A stretch of DNA of 64,000 bases from CBDCVY01 sp965223245. Its GTDB lineage: Bacteria; Nitrospinota; Nitrospinia; Nitrospinales; Nitrospinaceae. The stretch lies in NCBI GenBank assembly GCA_965223245.1, contig CBDCVY010000013.1, forward strand, positions 3,658,001 through 3,722,000, written 5' to 3'. Position numbers and translations under genes: made by a program. This document shows positions 53,798-63,712 of this stretch, in pieces. The notes under the pieces are model-generated. The model saw nothing but the letters and a program-made list of their open reading frames with translations, was not told where the DNA came from and did no database searches. Positions within the stretch are counted from its first letter, which is position 1. Each line of letters opens with the position of its first letter.

Positions 53798-55024
53798 CTA
53801 ATTAAAGATGGAGGAAATAGTTTGGGTAATATTTTCTTTTTCTTTGAAGCTCAATGGGAAGAAAGAAATTCCAATTGTAAATGCTTTCACATTGGGTTCC
53901 ACTCGAGTTACCGAACCCATCAAATTTAAAGAAGTTTTCAAGGCAGGAATTGAAAGACTCAACTGCACTTTAGTTCCTTTATTAATAACTGTTGATGATT
54001 CCACCAACACTCCGGATTGGCTGATATTGATTAGATTGGTTTGTAAGAAATTATTTGCAGGGGAAAAACGTAAAGGATGGATTTCTACTTTTCCTGAACA
54101 AGTAAAGCGGTTACTGATACGCATTTCTTTAGAATATAATTCAGCGCGATTTTTACCCAGAGCTTTGGCCGTATACAGAGCTTTGTCGGCACAATCTAAT
54201 AGTTCTATTGAGGTTAAAGCATCTAAAGGAAAAGTGGCCAATCCACAACTAACAGTCACATTCACTTGTCGATTTCCAAAATTAAACTTTAAGTTTTCAA
54301 TGTTTTGACGAAATCGCTGGGCTAAAATCAAGGCCTTTTGTTTGCTAGTTTCGGGTAGAATTAATACCAACTCTTCTCCTCCGTATCTAGCCGCTATATC
54401 TTCACCTCGTTTATTTCTTTTTATTTCGTTGGCTACTTTCTTAAGAACTTCGTCCCCAGCCAGATGACCATATAAATCATTAATAGTTTTAAAGTCATCT
54501 AAATCAAAAAATACAATAGAAAAATCTGTTTCATAGCGTTTTGCCCGGGATAATTCCACTTTCAAAATTTCTTCAAATGAACTCCGGTTAAACAATCCTG
54601 TAAGTGAATCATTCCTTGAATTTTGTTGTGTTTTTTCAAATTCACTTAATTCGACAAGTTTGGGGTGATTAAAATAAATTTTTTCAGTTAATAAAAAGTC
54701 GCAGGTTGCGGTGATTAGATTTACTGAGCGGTTCAATTTCTTTTCCATTCCTTGCCAATGCAAGACAATTTTTCCCCAAATCTGGTCTGCTTGATTTTCT
54801 TTGAAATCTAATTGAGTCAGCAAATTTAGAAGAATGGAATATACAGTTTTTCCAAAGGCTTTTTCTAAACAATCGATTTCCGTTAACATGTTGATCTGAT
54901 TTTTGGGAAAACGATTTATTAGATCAAGGAGTGTTTTTCTAAGGTATACTTTTTGAGGAAAGCTTTCCGATTTTTCCCAATTTAGAATTCCATCCATAGA
55001 GTTCTTTGTATTTGGTTTTGCCAT
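53798..55024 (-). CDS. GGDEF-PilZ protein, putative diguanylate cyclase (paralogue A)
   Basis: 408 aa. The N-terminal helical domain (about 25-130) has no known name and is shared with the neighbouring paralogue. A GGDEF domain (about 138-300) follows, with DSLTGLFNR and an active-site RYGGEEL. A C-terminal PilZ-type domain (about 310-405) has NRFTCSGKVEI and LINISQSGVLVESS. It is predicted to make c-di-GMP. The RxxD inhibitory site is not evident before GGEEL. No signal peptide. Confidence 0.88.
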   Translation of the reverse strand: MAKPNTKNSMDGILNWEKSESFPQKVYLRKTLLDLINRFPKNQINMLTEIDCLEKAFGKTVYSILLNLLTQLDFKENQADQIWGKIVLHWQGMEKKLNRSVNLITATCDFLLTEKIYFNHPKLVELSEFEKTQQNSRNDSLTGLFNRSSFEEILKVELSRAKRYETDFSIVFFDLDDFKTINDLYGHLAGDEVLKKVANEIKRNKRGEDIAARYGGEELVLILPETSKQKALILAQRFRQNIENLKFNFGNRQVNVTVSCGLATFPLDALTSIELLDCADKALYTAKALGKNRAELYSKEMRISNRFTCSGKVEIHPLRFSPANNFLQTNLINISQSGVLVESSTVINKGTKVQLSLSIPALKTSLNLMGSVTRVEPNVKAFTIGISFFPLSFKEKENITQTISSIFN

Positions 55025-55115
55025 TATAATATGAAATTTTAATCTTAATTTATGGGCATCATGCCTTTTAAAAATTTATTCACTTTTTCGGTTGCTAACT
55101 TAATTCTAAATAGAA

Positions 55116-56291
55116 TTATTTAGACTCCATTACTGAATAGTGTGATTGCTTTATCAAAAAATCCAAAATTTCTTTTTGTTCCTTATGTCGCACTTGGACA
55201 AATGAAACTCCAATATCATATCCTGGATCCAATGATTCCAGTCGTACCACAGTGCCTAACAAAATGGTCGGGTTTTGAGGGTTAGGAATAGGAACTTGTA
55301 ATTGTATGCGAGAACCTATTTCAATAACTTCTGAACTTTCAAATAACATTCCGGAAAGGCTTAAATCTTTGCCGGTTGCAGAAACTTGGCTATAACTTAG
55401 CCAATTGTCCAATCGGTTAATAACTACTGGACCTGCAAAATCCGCACGGACATATTGTCGTTTGTCGGAAGAATATAAATTAATCTGATTTTTTCCGGAA
55501 GCTTTGGAACGGTAAAGGGCTTGGTCTGCACATTCAATGATTCCCTCAGCCGTATTGGAATCGTGAGGATAAGTAGCAATGCCTCCACTCATGGTTACAG
55601 AAAAGTTAATTCCCCCAAATGCTAAAGGGAGCTCAGAAATTTTTTGTCGAATCCGTTCTGCCTTAATCACTGCATTGGATTTACTTGTTGATGGAAGGAC
55701 AAGAACCAATTCTTCTCCTCCATAACGGGCAGCAATATCTTCCCCTCGTTTTTCTGTTCTTATTAAATCCGCAATTTTACTTAGCGCTAAATCCCCACCA
55801 AGGTGACCGACAGTATCATTAATACGCTTAAAATTATCTATATCAAAAAATATGAGAGAAAACTCGGTTTTATAGCGCTTAGCACGGGAGATTTCCCCTT
55901 GAAGAGCCTCTTCAAAATAACCTCTATTATATAAACCGGTTAAGTAATCACATTTTGAATAGTGACTGGCTTCTTCAAAAACTTTCAACTCAACAACTTT
56001 GGGATAAGTAAAAGCTTTACGAACGGTTAGAAAGTAATCACATATCGCAGTTAATAAATTGACTTGCCTAGATAGGGATTGGCTAATTTCTTTTCTATGT
56101 TTTAGAATTTCCTCCCAAATATCTTTTGCCTCAAGATCGCTAAATTCCAGTTGTGTTAAAACATTAAGTAACACAGGAAAAACAAGGTCTCCCTCCTTTT
56201 CAACAATTGCTTCTAAATCATGCAAGAATAGTTCTTCATCCTCGCCATGGTTTTTAACAAATTCAATAATTGTATTTCTTAGAGGTTGCAT
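55116..56291 (-). CDS. GGDEF-PilZ protein, putative diguanylate cyclase (paralogue B)
   Basis: 391 aa from ATG 56291; TTG 56312 is an alternative and neither start has a clear Shine-Dalgarno. It has the same three-part layout as paralogue A: helical N-domain with LLNVLTQLEFSDLEAKDIW, GGDEF domain with CDYLTGLYNRGYFEE and RYGGEEL, and a PilZ-like C-terminus (YVRADFAGPVVIN, KDLSLSGMLFESS). The pair arose by tandem duplication but is well diverged. About 90 bases separate the two genes. Confidence 0.88.
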   Translation of the reverse strand: MQPLRNTIIEFVKNHGEDEELFLHDLEAIVEKEGDLVFPVLLNVLTQLEFSDLEAKDIWEEILKHRKEISQSLSRQVNLLTAICDYFLTVRKAFTYPKVVELKVFEEASHYSKCDYLTGLYNRGYFEEALQGEISRAKRYKTEFSLIFFDIDNFKRINDTVGHLGGDLALSKIADLIRTEKRGEDIAARYGGEELVLVLPSTSKSNAVIKAERIRQKISELPLAFGGINFSVTMSGGIATYPHDSNTAEGIIECADQALYRSKASGKNQINLYSSDKRQYVRADFAGPVVINRLDNWLSYSQVSATGKDLSLSGMLFESSEVIEIGSRIQLQVPIPNPQNPTILLGTVVRLESLDPGYDIGVSFVQVRHKEQKEILDFLIKQSHYSVMESK

Positions 56292-56466
56292 AACAGATTT
56301 ACAGGATCCCAATTGAGTAGACTATTTAAAGTAATACAGATTTCTAGCAAGAATTTAAATACCCCATAGAGGTGATTTTAAAAACTCCATCCCTTTTTAA
56401 TTTAAATCGAGGTATTTGTCAAAGGGTTTTCTAGCCTAAGTTTTCAACTAGGCCAAAATCAACCCA

Positions 56467-57819
56467 TTATACCACTTCTAGCGTTTTTAGGTTCTTTAAA
56501 TTTTCGGAGAATCGTAATGCATCTTCCCCAACTGGGGTGAGCTTGTTCCCAATTACATTTAAAAATTCCAGTTCGTTTAGAAATTTGGAGTCTGCAAGTG
56601 AGCGGGCACCCTCATCCCCAATGTAATTTAATCCAAGAACCAATATCCGTAAGCTGGAAAAAGTCTTTGATTCTGCAATGGCTTTTGCTCCGGAGGCGTG
56701 AATCCAATTATCTTGCTCTAAATATAAAGCTTCCAAGTTTTTTAGATGATGGCTTTCTGCCAGAGCAGAAATACCCTTATCGGTAATGGCATTATTATTT
56801 AAATGGAGAGTTTTTAAATTTAACAAATTGTTTCCATTTGCTAGTGCAATCGCACCCTCTGCGTTTAATTGGTTCTCCCCTAGGTCCAAGAATTCCAATT
56901 GGCGTGTATTTTTTGAGTCGACTAACGCCTTGGTTCCTTCGGCACGAATATCATTATTATTTAAATTAAGACGTTTCAGTTGGGTAAACTTATTGGATTT
57001 ACCCAGGGTGATCGCGCTATCAGCTGTTAGTCCATTACACTTTAATTGTAGTTCTTCTAATGAGTTACAAAGGTCAGAGTTAGCAATGGAGTAAATCCCA
57101 TCATCTCCTAAGTGGTTACTATTTAACTTTAAGGATCTTAAATTTGGGAATGAGGTGGTTTGCCCCAAATAATCTGCGCCCTGATCGGTTAAATTATTTT
57201 CAGATAGATCAAGTACTTCCAAACGTTCCATTGGGGGAAATTGGGGAAAGTATTTTGTCCCTTCGTCCCCGATGCCAGTATCAGTAAGATTTAAATACCG
57301 TAAACGATTACCCAACGCGGATTCTGCTAAGGACTTAGCGCCTAAATTTGTGATTTGGTTATAAGAAAGATCTAGATCTTCTAAATTAACTAAAGTGGTA
57401 CTTTTTGATAAGGCTTTGGAACCAATAGGTCCCAATTCGTTACAAGTTAAATTTAAAGATTTTAAGTTTTTGAATACATCAACTTTTGATAAATAAAACA
57501 CGCCATCATCATCTACATTGTTATTGCCCAAATTCAAATGTTCCAGCTCAGATAAAAAAGGCGATACGCATAGATATTGAAGTTTAGTCGTGTTGAGGCT
57601 GGTTTGAGTTAAATTTAATTTTTTAACCAATGCTAAAGGTTTTAGAGAGGAAAGAACTTTATAGTCTTCTTCAGAAAGGGTCTGCAATGAAAGATCAAGG
57701 TAAGTGGGATCTTTTTCCAATTTTTGCTGAATGATATATAACAAATCCTCAGCTTCGGTGTACTTTTCAAAATAGCGAAGGAATTCCAAGCTATTATTAA
57801 TGTCTTTAGCTTCTGTCAT
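56467..57819 (-). CDS. Leucine-rich-repeat protein, ribonuclease-inhibitor-like type
   Basis: About 450 aa from ATG 57819, chosen because a TTGCCT/TATAAT promoter overlaps the extra 15 codons of the TTG start. Nearly the whole protein is LRRs of about 24 residues, with the pattern LKRLNLNNNDIRAEGTKAL: a leucine strand, Asn, then a Gly-Ala-x-x-Leu-Ala helix. There is no signal peptide, membrane helix or F-box-like domain. It is probably a cytoplasmic binding protein; its partner is unknown. It converges on no gene and sits just after smc. Confidence 0.82.
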   Translation of the reverse strand: MTEAKDINNSLEFLRYFEKYTEAEDLLYIIQQKLEKDPTYLDLSLQTLSEEDYKVLSSLKPLALVKKLNLTQTSLNTTKLQYLCVSPFLSELEHLNLGNNNVDDDGVFYLSKVDVFKNLKSLNLTCNELGPIGSKALSKSTTLVNLEDLDLSYNQITNLGAKSLAESALGNRLRYLNLTDTGIGDEGTKYFPQFPPMERLEVLDLSENNLTDQGADYLGQTTSFPNLRSLKLNSNHLGDDGIYSIANSDLCNSLEELQLKCNGLTADSAITLGKSNKFTQLKRLNLNNNDIRAEGTKALVDSKNTRQLEFLDLGENQLNAEGAIALANGNNLLNLKTLHLNNNAITDKGISALAESHHLKNLEALYLEQDNWIHASGAKAIAESKTFSSLRILVLGLNYIGDEGARSLADSKFLNELEFLNVIGNKLTPVGEDALRFSENLKNLKTLEVV

Positions 57820-57850
57820 ACTTTTTTTGAACGGGATTTGTCTTATCCGG

Positions 57851-57878
57851 ATTATATCATCCAAATAAAAAGAGGCAA
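57851..57878 (-). promoter_or_regulatory. Sigma-70-type promoter for the LRR gene
   Basis: On the minus strand, TTGCCT (57878-57873) and TATAAT (57856-57851) are 16 bases apart. The predicted transcript would begin about 25 bases upstream of ATG 57819, making the upstream TTG start unlikely. Confidence 0.65.
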
Positions 57879-57953
57879 AGGGGGTTGCCAGGAGAAGGTC
57901 TTTGAAAGACTAATGAAGCGAAAATAGGATCTAAAAAAGGGAGATATTTTTAA

Positions 57954-60900
57954 TCAATTCAAATTTACTGAAACAACTTTGGAAACGCCTCGTTCTTCCA
58001 TAGTGACACCATATAGAGTATTGGCAAAAGACATACTTTTTTGATTATGGGTGATAATGATGAATTGAGTTTTTTCAGACATTTCTTTAAGCATTTCTTG
58101 AAAACGCACTACATTGGCTTCGTCTAAAGCGGCATCAACTTCATCTAAGAGGACAAAAGGGCTGGGACGCACTTTCAATATTGCAAATACCAAAGCAATG
58201 GCGGTCATGGATTTTTCTCCACCTGAAAGAAGAGTTATATTGTGCATTGATTTTCCCAATGGACTGGCGGTAATTTCAATTCCTGTTTCAAGCGGATCTT
58301 CAGGATCTACCAGGGAAAGTTCTGCTTTGCCACCCAAAAACAATCTTTGAAAAATAGTTTTAAATTTTTCATTAACATCTTCAAAGGTATCCAGAAATAA
58401 TTTTTTTGTGGTTTTATCCATTTTTTCTATGGTTTGGTGAAGAGAAAGAATGGATTCAGCTAAATCTTCTTGTTGTTTTTGAAGAAACAAATATCTCTCA
58501 TTGGCTACTTTGAAATCGGATAAAGCCGCAAGATTAACTTCACCAATACGTGCTACTTTGTCTTTAAGAGTTGTCAGCTTTTCTGAAACCTCTTCTTCAT
58601 CTACATTCCCTTCGCTGGTATGAAGGATGTCTTCTACAGTTACGTTAAAATCTTCCCAAGCTCTTTCTTCAATATGGGAAATTTGCAAATTTAATTCGGA
58701 ACGTTTGAGTTCTTTTTTTGAAATGGCTTCAGTTAGCTCTTGAATTTGCCTTGCAAGTTGTCTGGAATCTTGATCCAGTTGATTGAGTAAAACCTCTTTT
58801 TCTTTAAATGTTTCTTCTTCCTGGATAAGGTTTTTTCGCAACTCCTCCGTTATCGCGGAGTTTCTTAAAATCATATTTTCGAATTCACTAATTGCTTGTG
58901 AGCCTGATTCGATTTTTTCCGTATTAGCCTTACTATCGGATTCCCTCGAAGTAATTCGCTGTTTTAAGTTTTCTTGTTGTAATTGTAAGCGCTTTATATC
59001 TATTTCAATGTTCTCAAATTTTCCTCTCTGTGAAGCCATTTGAACTTTAATTTGATTGATTTCCTCGTTTTGTTGGTCTAAGACAACACGCTGCTCATTC
59101 GAGGTTTTCTGTAGGTCTTGAAGGAGCACTTCTAATTGTTGTTTTTCTTCTTCAGTTTGACTTTTTGAACTTATTATAGTTTCTAATTCTTGAGACAATT
59201 CATTTTTTTCATGAAGATTATTAGACCGCTCATACTGTAAGTTAGACAATTTTTTTTCCAGGCGTTCCAGCTCATTTTGTAGCTGTACCATTTCATTTTT
59301 TCGGTTATTTTTTTCAATTTCAATTTCATGTATTTCTGAGTTAATATTTTTATAATTTTCGTTCATTAAAGAAAAAGTGCTAGCAACACTTTCTTTATCT
59401 GCAACTACGGTGTTTAAAGCTTGATTTAATGCTTGAACTTGATTACCTAGCTCATCGATTTCCCGATTTTGTACCAATAAACCCTGGTTGGTTTCTTCTG
59501 ACAAACCTCCTGTTACCACTCCCTGAGAATCAATTACTTCGCCATTCAAAGTTACCACTGTACCTGTGAATTCTTCCATATGGTGGATGTGAAAAGCGGT
59601 CTCTAAATCTTTAACGACAACCACATTTCCTAGCAGCATATTTAAAAGAGTTTTATATTCTTCAGGCGTTTCTATAAAATCCGATAATTTGCCAATGGCT
59701 CCTTGATTCCCATTCATACTGGCAAAGGTAATTGCTGTTGGTTTTGGTTGTAAGGGGATAAAGGAACCTCGTCCTGATTTGTGTTCTTTTAGGTAGTGGA
59801 TTGCGTCAACAGTATTGGAATAGGAGTCTACGATAATGCTTTGAAGCCGATCTCCCAGGACCGCTTCCACGGCTTTTTCAAATTCAGCAGGAGCTTTGAT
59901 GACATCGACAATTACTTCCTTCAAGCCTAAGGGACGGTCTCCATTAGCATGGCTCATTAAAGCTTTAACCCCGTCACCAAAACCCTCAAATTTAGTTCTT
60001 AATTCTTTTAAGGATTTAAAAAGAGATGATTGTGAAAGAAATGCCTCTTTGGAAGAGTGAATTTCCTGATCTAAAACTTCTAGTTTGGAATTTAAGGTGT
60101 TTAACTCTAATTCCATTTGAGACTGATTTTGTTTATTGGTTTCCCATTGTTGTTTTTTTTCGTTATAAAGAGTCTCGGCCGTCTGTAATTTTGTTTTAAC
60201 CTCGACGGATTGAGCTTCGGTTTCTTTTTGCTCATTCTCAAGTTTAGTTTCTCGATCTTTTAGAAATTCTTGCCTAGTTTCTAAAGAGGCGATTTGATTT
60301 TTTTGCTGGGAAATTTTATTAAACAAGTCTAATAATTGACTTTCGCTTGATTTAATTCGATTTCCCAGTTCATTTAATAATCCTTTCCCATGTTCCCACT
60401 CGCGGGATTTAAACTGACATTTTTCATCATGGGATTTGATTTCCTCGCCTACCAAATTGAGTTCATTGTGTTGTTTTTCTGCCTCAACTTTATGAGATTC
60501 CATTTCAAGAATCATTTGTGAAATTTCATTCCGTCCAAATTCTATGTCTTTTTGGGCTTGACCAATCTGTGCTTTTTGGAGCTCTATGTTATGTTCGTTA
60601 GTTCGGATTTCATCATTTAATTCCTGCAGTTTTTCGCGCTTCTGATTTAGAGCTTTTGTAAGTTCCTCAATCACTAATCTTAATTCTGTAATTTGAGTAT
60701 CAAATGTAGAAGACCTGGCATTTAAATTTGTTTTTTGCTCATTTTCTTCTTCTAAAGTTTCTATTATTTGCTCGAGTTCCTGTTGGAACTTTCGAATTCT
60801 TTTTGAAAAAAGATTTAGGGATAATTCTTTGATCTCACTTTGGAACTGTTTATAACGCTCGGCTTTTGCAGCTTGACGCTTTAAAGATTCCACTTGTCGG

Positions 60901-61511
60901 CTCAACTCCTGGACAATATCTGATATGCGATCTAAATTTTGTCCGGCAGTTTCCAGTTTTCTTAATGCCTCATTTTTTCGAACTTTAAATTTCAATATTC
61001 CAGCTGCTTCCTCTATCCAAATTCGACGATCTTCAGGTTTGGAGGTAACAATATCCTGAATATGGTTCTGCTCGATTACGGTCAATACTTTTGGACTGAT
61101 TCCCACATCCAGGAATAAATCAGTGATGTCTTTTAACCTGCAGGGTATCTGATTTATATAGAATTCACTTTCACCAGATCGGTGGTAACACCGAGTCACT
61201 TTTATTTCGTCAGACAAATTTTGAATATTTGCTATCCGCAATCCTTCAGGTACATTTCCTAAAGTAATGGTTATTTCTGCACGATGGACGGGTTTCCGAG
61301 AACTGCTACCATTGAAAATTAGGTCGGTTATACGAGTTCCTCTTAGGTTTTTGGAGCTTTGCTCCCCAATTACCCAGCGAATGGCATCCGATATATTGCT
61401 TTTTCCGCAGCCATTAGGACCTACTACTGCTGTAAATCCTTGGGTAAAATCTAAACGCGTGGAGTCGACAAATGATTTAAATCCGGTCAGTTCTAAATGT
61501 TTAAGGAGCAT
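57954..61511 (-). CDS. smc: Chromosome segregation protein SMC
   Basis: 1185 aa, full family length. Walker A GPNGCGKS (31-38) is at the N-terminus. Two long coiled coils flank a hinge (around 520-670, including LPFLQ-like GRGSFIPLQPK and the VVTGGLS segment). The C-terminal ABC signature LLSGGEKSMTAIAL and Walker B FVLLDEVDAALDEANV complete the ATPase head. It condenses and segregates the chromosome with ScpA and ScpB, which are not in view. Confidence 0.96.
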   Translation of the reverse strand: MLLKHLELTGFKSFVDSTRLDFTQGFTAVVGPNGCGKSNISDAIRWVIGEQSSKNLRGTRITDLIFNGSSSRKPVHRAEITITLGNVPEGLRIANIQNLSDEIKVTRCYHRSGESEFYINQIPCRLKDITDLFLDVGISPKVLTVIEQNHIQDIVTSKPEDRRIWIEEAAGILKFKVRKNEALRKLETAGQNLDRISDIVQELSRQVESLKRQAAKAERYKQFQSEIKELSLNLFSKRIRKFQQELEQIIETLEEENEQKTNLNARSSTFDTQITELRLVIEELTKALNQKREKLQELNDEIRTNEHNIELQKAQIGQAQKDIEFGRNEISQMILEMESHKVEAEKQHNELNLVGEEIKSHDEKCQFKSREWEHGKGLLNELGNRIKSSESQLLDLFNKISQQKNQIASLETRQEFLKDRETKLENEQKETEAQSVEVKTKLQTAETLYNEKKQQWETNKQNQSQMELELNTLNSKLEVLDQEIHSSKEAFLSQSSLFKSLKELRTKFEGFGDGVKALMSHANGDRPLGLKEVIVDVIKAPAEFEKAVEAVLGDRLQSIIVDSYSNTVDAIHYLKEHKSGRGSFIPLQPKPTAITFASMNGNQGAIGKLSDFIETPEEYKTLLNMLLGNVVVVKDLETAFHIHHMEEFTGTVVTLNGEVIDSQGVVTGGLSEETNQGLLVQNREIDELGNQVQALNQALNTVVADKESVASTFSLMNENYKNINSEIHEIEIEKNNRKNEMVQLQNELERLEKKLSNLQYERSNNLHEKNELSQELETIISSKSQTEEEKQQLEVLLQDLQKTSNEQRVVLDQQNEEINQIKVQMASQRGKFENIEIDIKRLQLQQENLKQRITSRESDSKANTEKIESGSQAISEFENMILRNSAITEELRKNLIQEEETFKEKEVLLNQLDQDSRQLARQIQELTEAISKKELKRSELNLQISHIEERAWEDFNVTVEDILHTSEGNVDEEEVSEKLTTLKDKVARIGEVNLAALSDFKVANERYLFLQKQQEDLAESILSLHQTIEKMDKTTKKLFLDTFEDVNEKFKTIFQRLFLGGKAELSLVDPEDPLETGIEITASPLGKSMHNITLLSGGEKSMTAIALVFAILKVRPSPFVLLDEVDAALDEANVVRFQEMLKEMSEKTQFIIITHNQKSMSFANTLYGVTMEERGVSKVVSVNLN

Positions 61512-61731
61512 AGCGATACGATCTTTCTAAAAAGAAGAGGTGAGTCTTGCATAAACATGCCGAGACATTATATCATTCCATTGTCATTGTGAAACAAAAT
61601 TATACATTTGGTTGGGTAAATATAATCTTTACCTACAATATATGGTGGTTTCGATCTAAATTCTTATTAATCGATAGAACCCTTAATTTTTAAGCCATTA
61701 ACAAACTTTTAGTACCCTGAGAGGTAAAAAA

Positions 61732-62076
61732 ATGAAATTCTATGGATACAATAAATGCGGTACCTGTCAAAAAGCGAAAAAATTCCTGAGCAGCAAGCAA
61801 TTAGAATATCAAGATATCGATATCACCCAAAATCCCCCACCAAAAACTGTTTTAAAAAAAGCCATGAAAATTTATGGAACCAAAAAGTTGTTTAATACCA
61901 GCGGGGTTCAGTACAAAGAACTAAAAATAAAAGATAAAATTAAAACCATGACTGAAAAAGAAGCCCTCGAATTATTAGCAGGAAATGGACGATTAATAAA
62001 ACGACCCATTGCAGTTGAAGGTGATAAGATAACGGTGGGCTTTAATGAAGCCGAGTTTGCTCAGTCTTGGAGTTAG
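61732..62076 (+). CDS. Spx/ArsC-family thioredoxin-like protein (YffB-like)
   Basis: 114 aa. It has an N-terminal YGYNKCGTCQKAKKF with a CxxC motif, then LEYQDIDITQNPP and the LIKRPIAV cis-proline segment. This family includes glutaredoxin-dependent arsenate reductases and Spx-like regulators; the CGTC motif resembles the YffB/Spx-like group. The function cannot be settled. It is distinct from the LMW-PTP type ArsC at 1.1 kb. GAGAGG precedes ATG. Confidence 0.8.
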   Translation: MKFYGYNKCGTCQKAKKFLSSKQLEYQDIDITQNPPPKTVLKKAMKIYGTKKLFNTSGVQYKELKIKDKIKTMTEKEALELLAGNGRLIKRPIAVEGDKITVGFNEAEFAQSWS

Positions 62077-62104
62077 GACTCCCAAATGTTGACTTGAAAA
62101 ATAA

Positions 62105-62659
62105 ATGGATCTGAATTTATTTACCAACAAGCTAAATATAGAGTACCCGGTTTTTCTAAAACCTTCAAGTGGGGATGCTAACAGCGCGGCTGTATTGGTG
62201 ATTTTTTTTAACAAGCATAACAAGCTGCATATTTTGCTAATAAAGCGTTCTGATCGACTTAAACTACATGCTGGAGAAATTTCTTTTCCTGGTGGGAAAT
62301 ATGAGGTTTCCGATGAAACATTATTGAATACGGCATTAAGGGAAACCCTGGAAGAAATTAATTTAGTGGTGGAATCCCCAAAAGTGTTAGCACAATTACC
62401 ACAAGTAAAAACAAAAACGGGATATTGGGTAAGTCCTTTCATTTGTTTTTTAGAGCAACTGGCTCCCTTAAAAGGTAATCCACTAGAAGTGGCAGAAATT
62501 CTAGAGGTTCCGTTTATACCTCTATTGGCCACCCACCATCGAGATGTGGGACACCAAGCCTCTAATGATATGGTGGCCTATTGGTTTAAGCAGCATAGGA
62601 TTTGGGGCGCCACTGCAAAAATTATCCATCAAATTGGGAAAATCAGTTCTCTAATTTAA
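62105..62659 (+). CDS. Nudix hydrolase, NudL/CoA pyrophosphatase-like
   Basis: 184 aa. The Nudix box runs from GGKYEVSDE to ALRETLEEINL, with the same one-residue shift seen in NudL proteins. It is preceded by the UPF0035/CoAse motif LLIKRSDRLKLHAGEISFPGG. It is predicted to cleave CoA into phosphopantetheine and 3',5'-ADP. It lies 28 bases after the Spx-like gene and 23 before the ATP-grasp gene. Confidence 0.85.
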   Translation: MDLNLFTNKLNIEYPVFLKPSSGDANSAAVLVIFFNKHNKLHILLIKRSDRLKLHAGEISFPGGKYEVSDETLLNTALRETLEEINLVVESPKVLAQLPQVKTKTGYWVSPFICFLEQLAPLKGNPLEVAEILEVPFIPLLATHHRDVGHQASNDMVAYWFKQHRIWGATAKIIHQIGKISSLI

Positions 62660-62682
62660 AAAATATCCGCATTAATAAAAAT

Positions 62683-63642
62683 ATGAAAGCTGTTAATTTA
62701 CTTTTTCTTGCCCCGCATTGGCGCGTCTCATTAGTCCAAGCCTTCCAACAATCCTGGAAACGTGCTGGTTTAACAGGAAAATTAATAGGCGCTGATAGCG
62801 ATCCCTATTCAGCGGGTCTAAAGGCTCTGGAGCATTCTCATTTAATTCCTCAATTTGATCATCCGGATTGCAAACAATCCGTAATTGAAATTTGTAAGGC
62901 AGAATCAGTAAATGCCGTTTTGCCTTTAACGAATAAGGCTATCGAATTTTTAGATAAACATCGCGAATCTTTTTTTCTAAACAATTGCCAACTCTATATA
63001 CAAAGTTCTGAAACTATCCAAGTGTGTCACGATAAGCTTCTGCTTTTTAATTATTTAAAAAAAATTGGTTTGAAAACACCCCAATCATTTTCTCTGGAAA
63101 ATGTACCAACATCACTTTCATTTCCTTTAATAATGAAGAATAGAAAAGGTGAGGGTGGAAGAAATGTCAGGATTATAAATAATTATGAAGAATTTGAGTT
63201 TTATAAAAAGTCTGTAATTGAGGAAATTATTCAAGAAAAGCTGGAAGGACGAGAATTTAGTGTTGATTGGTATTCAAATCCGGAAGCAAAGCCATTAATT
63301 ATTGTTCCTCGTGAGCGGAAAAAGATCCGAGCGGGAGAAGTGATGCAAAGTGTTATTCAATTAAATGAAAAAATAATTGACGCTGTTTCTCTTGTAGGAA
63401 AATATCTAAATTTAAAAGGGCCTTGTACTTTGCAGGGATTTTTATCTGAGAAAGGGAATTTTTTTTTCACGGACATTAATTTGCGATTTGGTAGCGGCTA
63501 TGTTCATACTATTGCCGCTGGAGGGGATGTTCCGTTGATAATGTATCGGGAACTTTCCGGAGAAGTCAACACGAATACTTCAATTAAAATCGAAGACGGT
63601 TCGATAATGACTCGTTTTTTAGATGCTTTTATTATTCCATAA
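62683..63642 (+). CDS. ATP-grasp domain protein (carbamoyl-phosphate-synthase-like)
   Basis: About 319 aa from ATG 62683; the longer frame overlaps the Nudix gene out of frame and is rejected. The N-terminal pre-ATP-grasp domain (LIGADSDPYSAGLKA) is followed by an ATP-grasp fold: KIGLKTPQSF, FPLIMKNRKGEGGRNV glycine-rich loop, IIQEKLEGREFSVD, and FFFTDINLRFGSGY with Mg-binding residues. Members ligate a carboxylate to an amine or to CO2 derivatives. The substrate is unknown. It precedes pyrF, so a nucleotide link is possible. Confidence 0.8.
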   Translation: MKAVNLLFLAPHWRVSLVQAFQQSWKRAGLTGKLIGADSDPYSAGLKALEHSHLIPQFDHPDCKQSVIEICKAESVNAVLPLTNKAIEFLDKHRESFFLNNCQLYIQSSETIQVCHDKLLLFNYLKKIGLKTPQSFSLENVPTSLSFPLIMKNRKGEGGRNVRIINNYEEFEFYKKSVIEEIIQEKLEGREFSVDWYSNPEAKPLIIVPRERKKIRAGEVMQSVIQLNEKIIDAVSLVGKYLNLKGPCTLQGFLSEKGNFFFTDINLRFGSGYVHTIAAGGDVPLIMYRELSGEVNTNTSIKIEDGSIMTRFLDAFIIP

Positions 63643-63712
63643 ACTTAGTTTACAAATTACAAATACAAGCCTATAGTGATTTCAAATCAATCTTTGAAAA
63701 TTTTTTATTAAA

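Noticed and set aside
53808..54308. 166-codon frame antisense to the GGDEF-PilZ gene
   Set aside because: Overlaps the PilZ/GGDEF domains, whose motifs are clear on the other strand.
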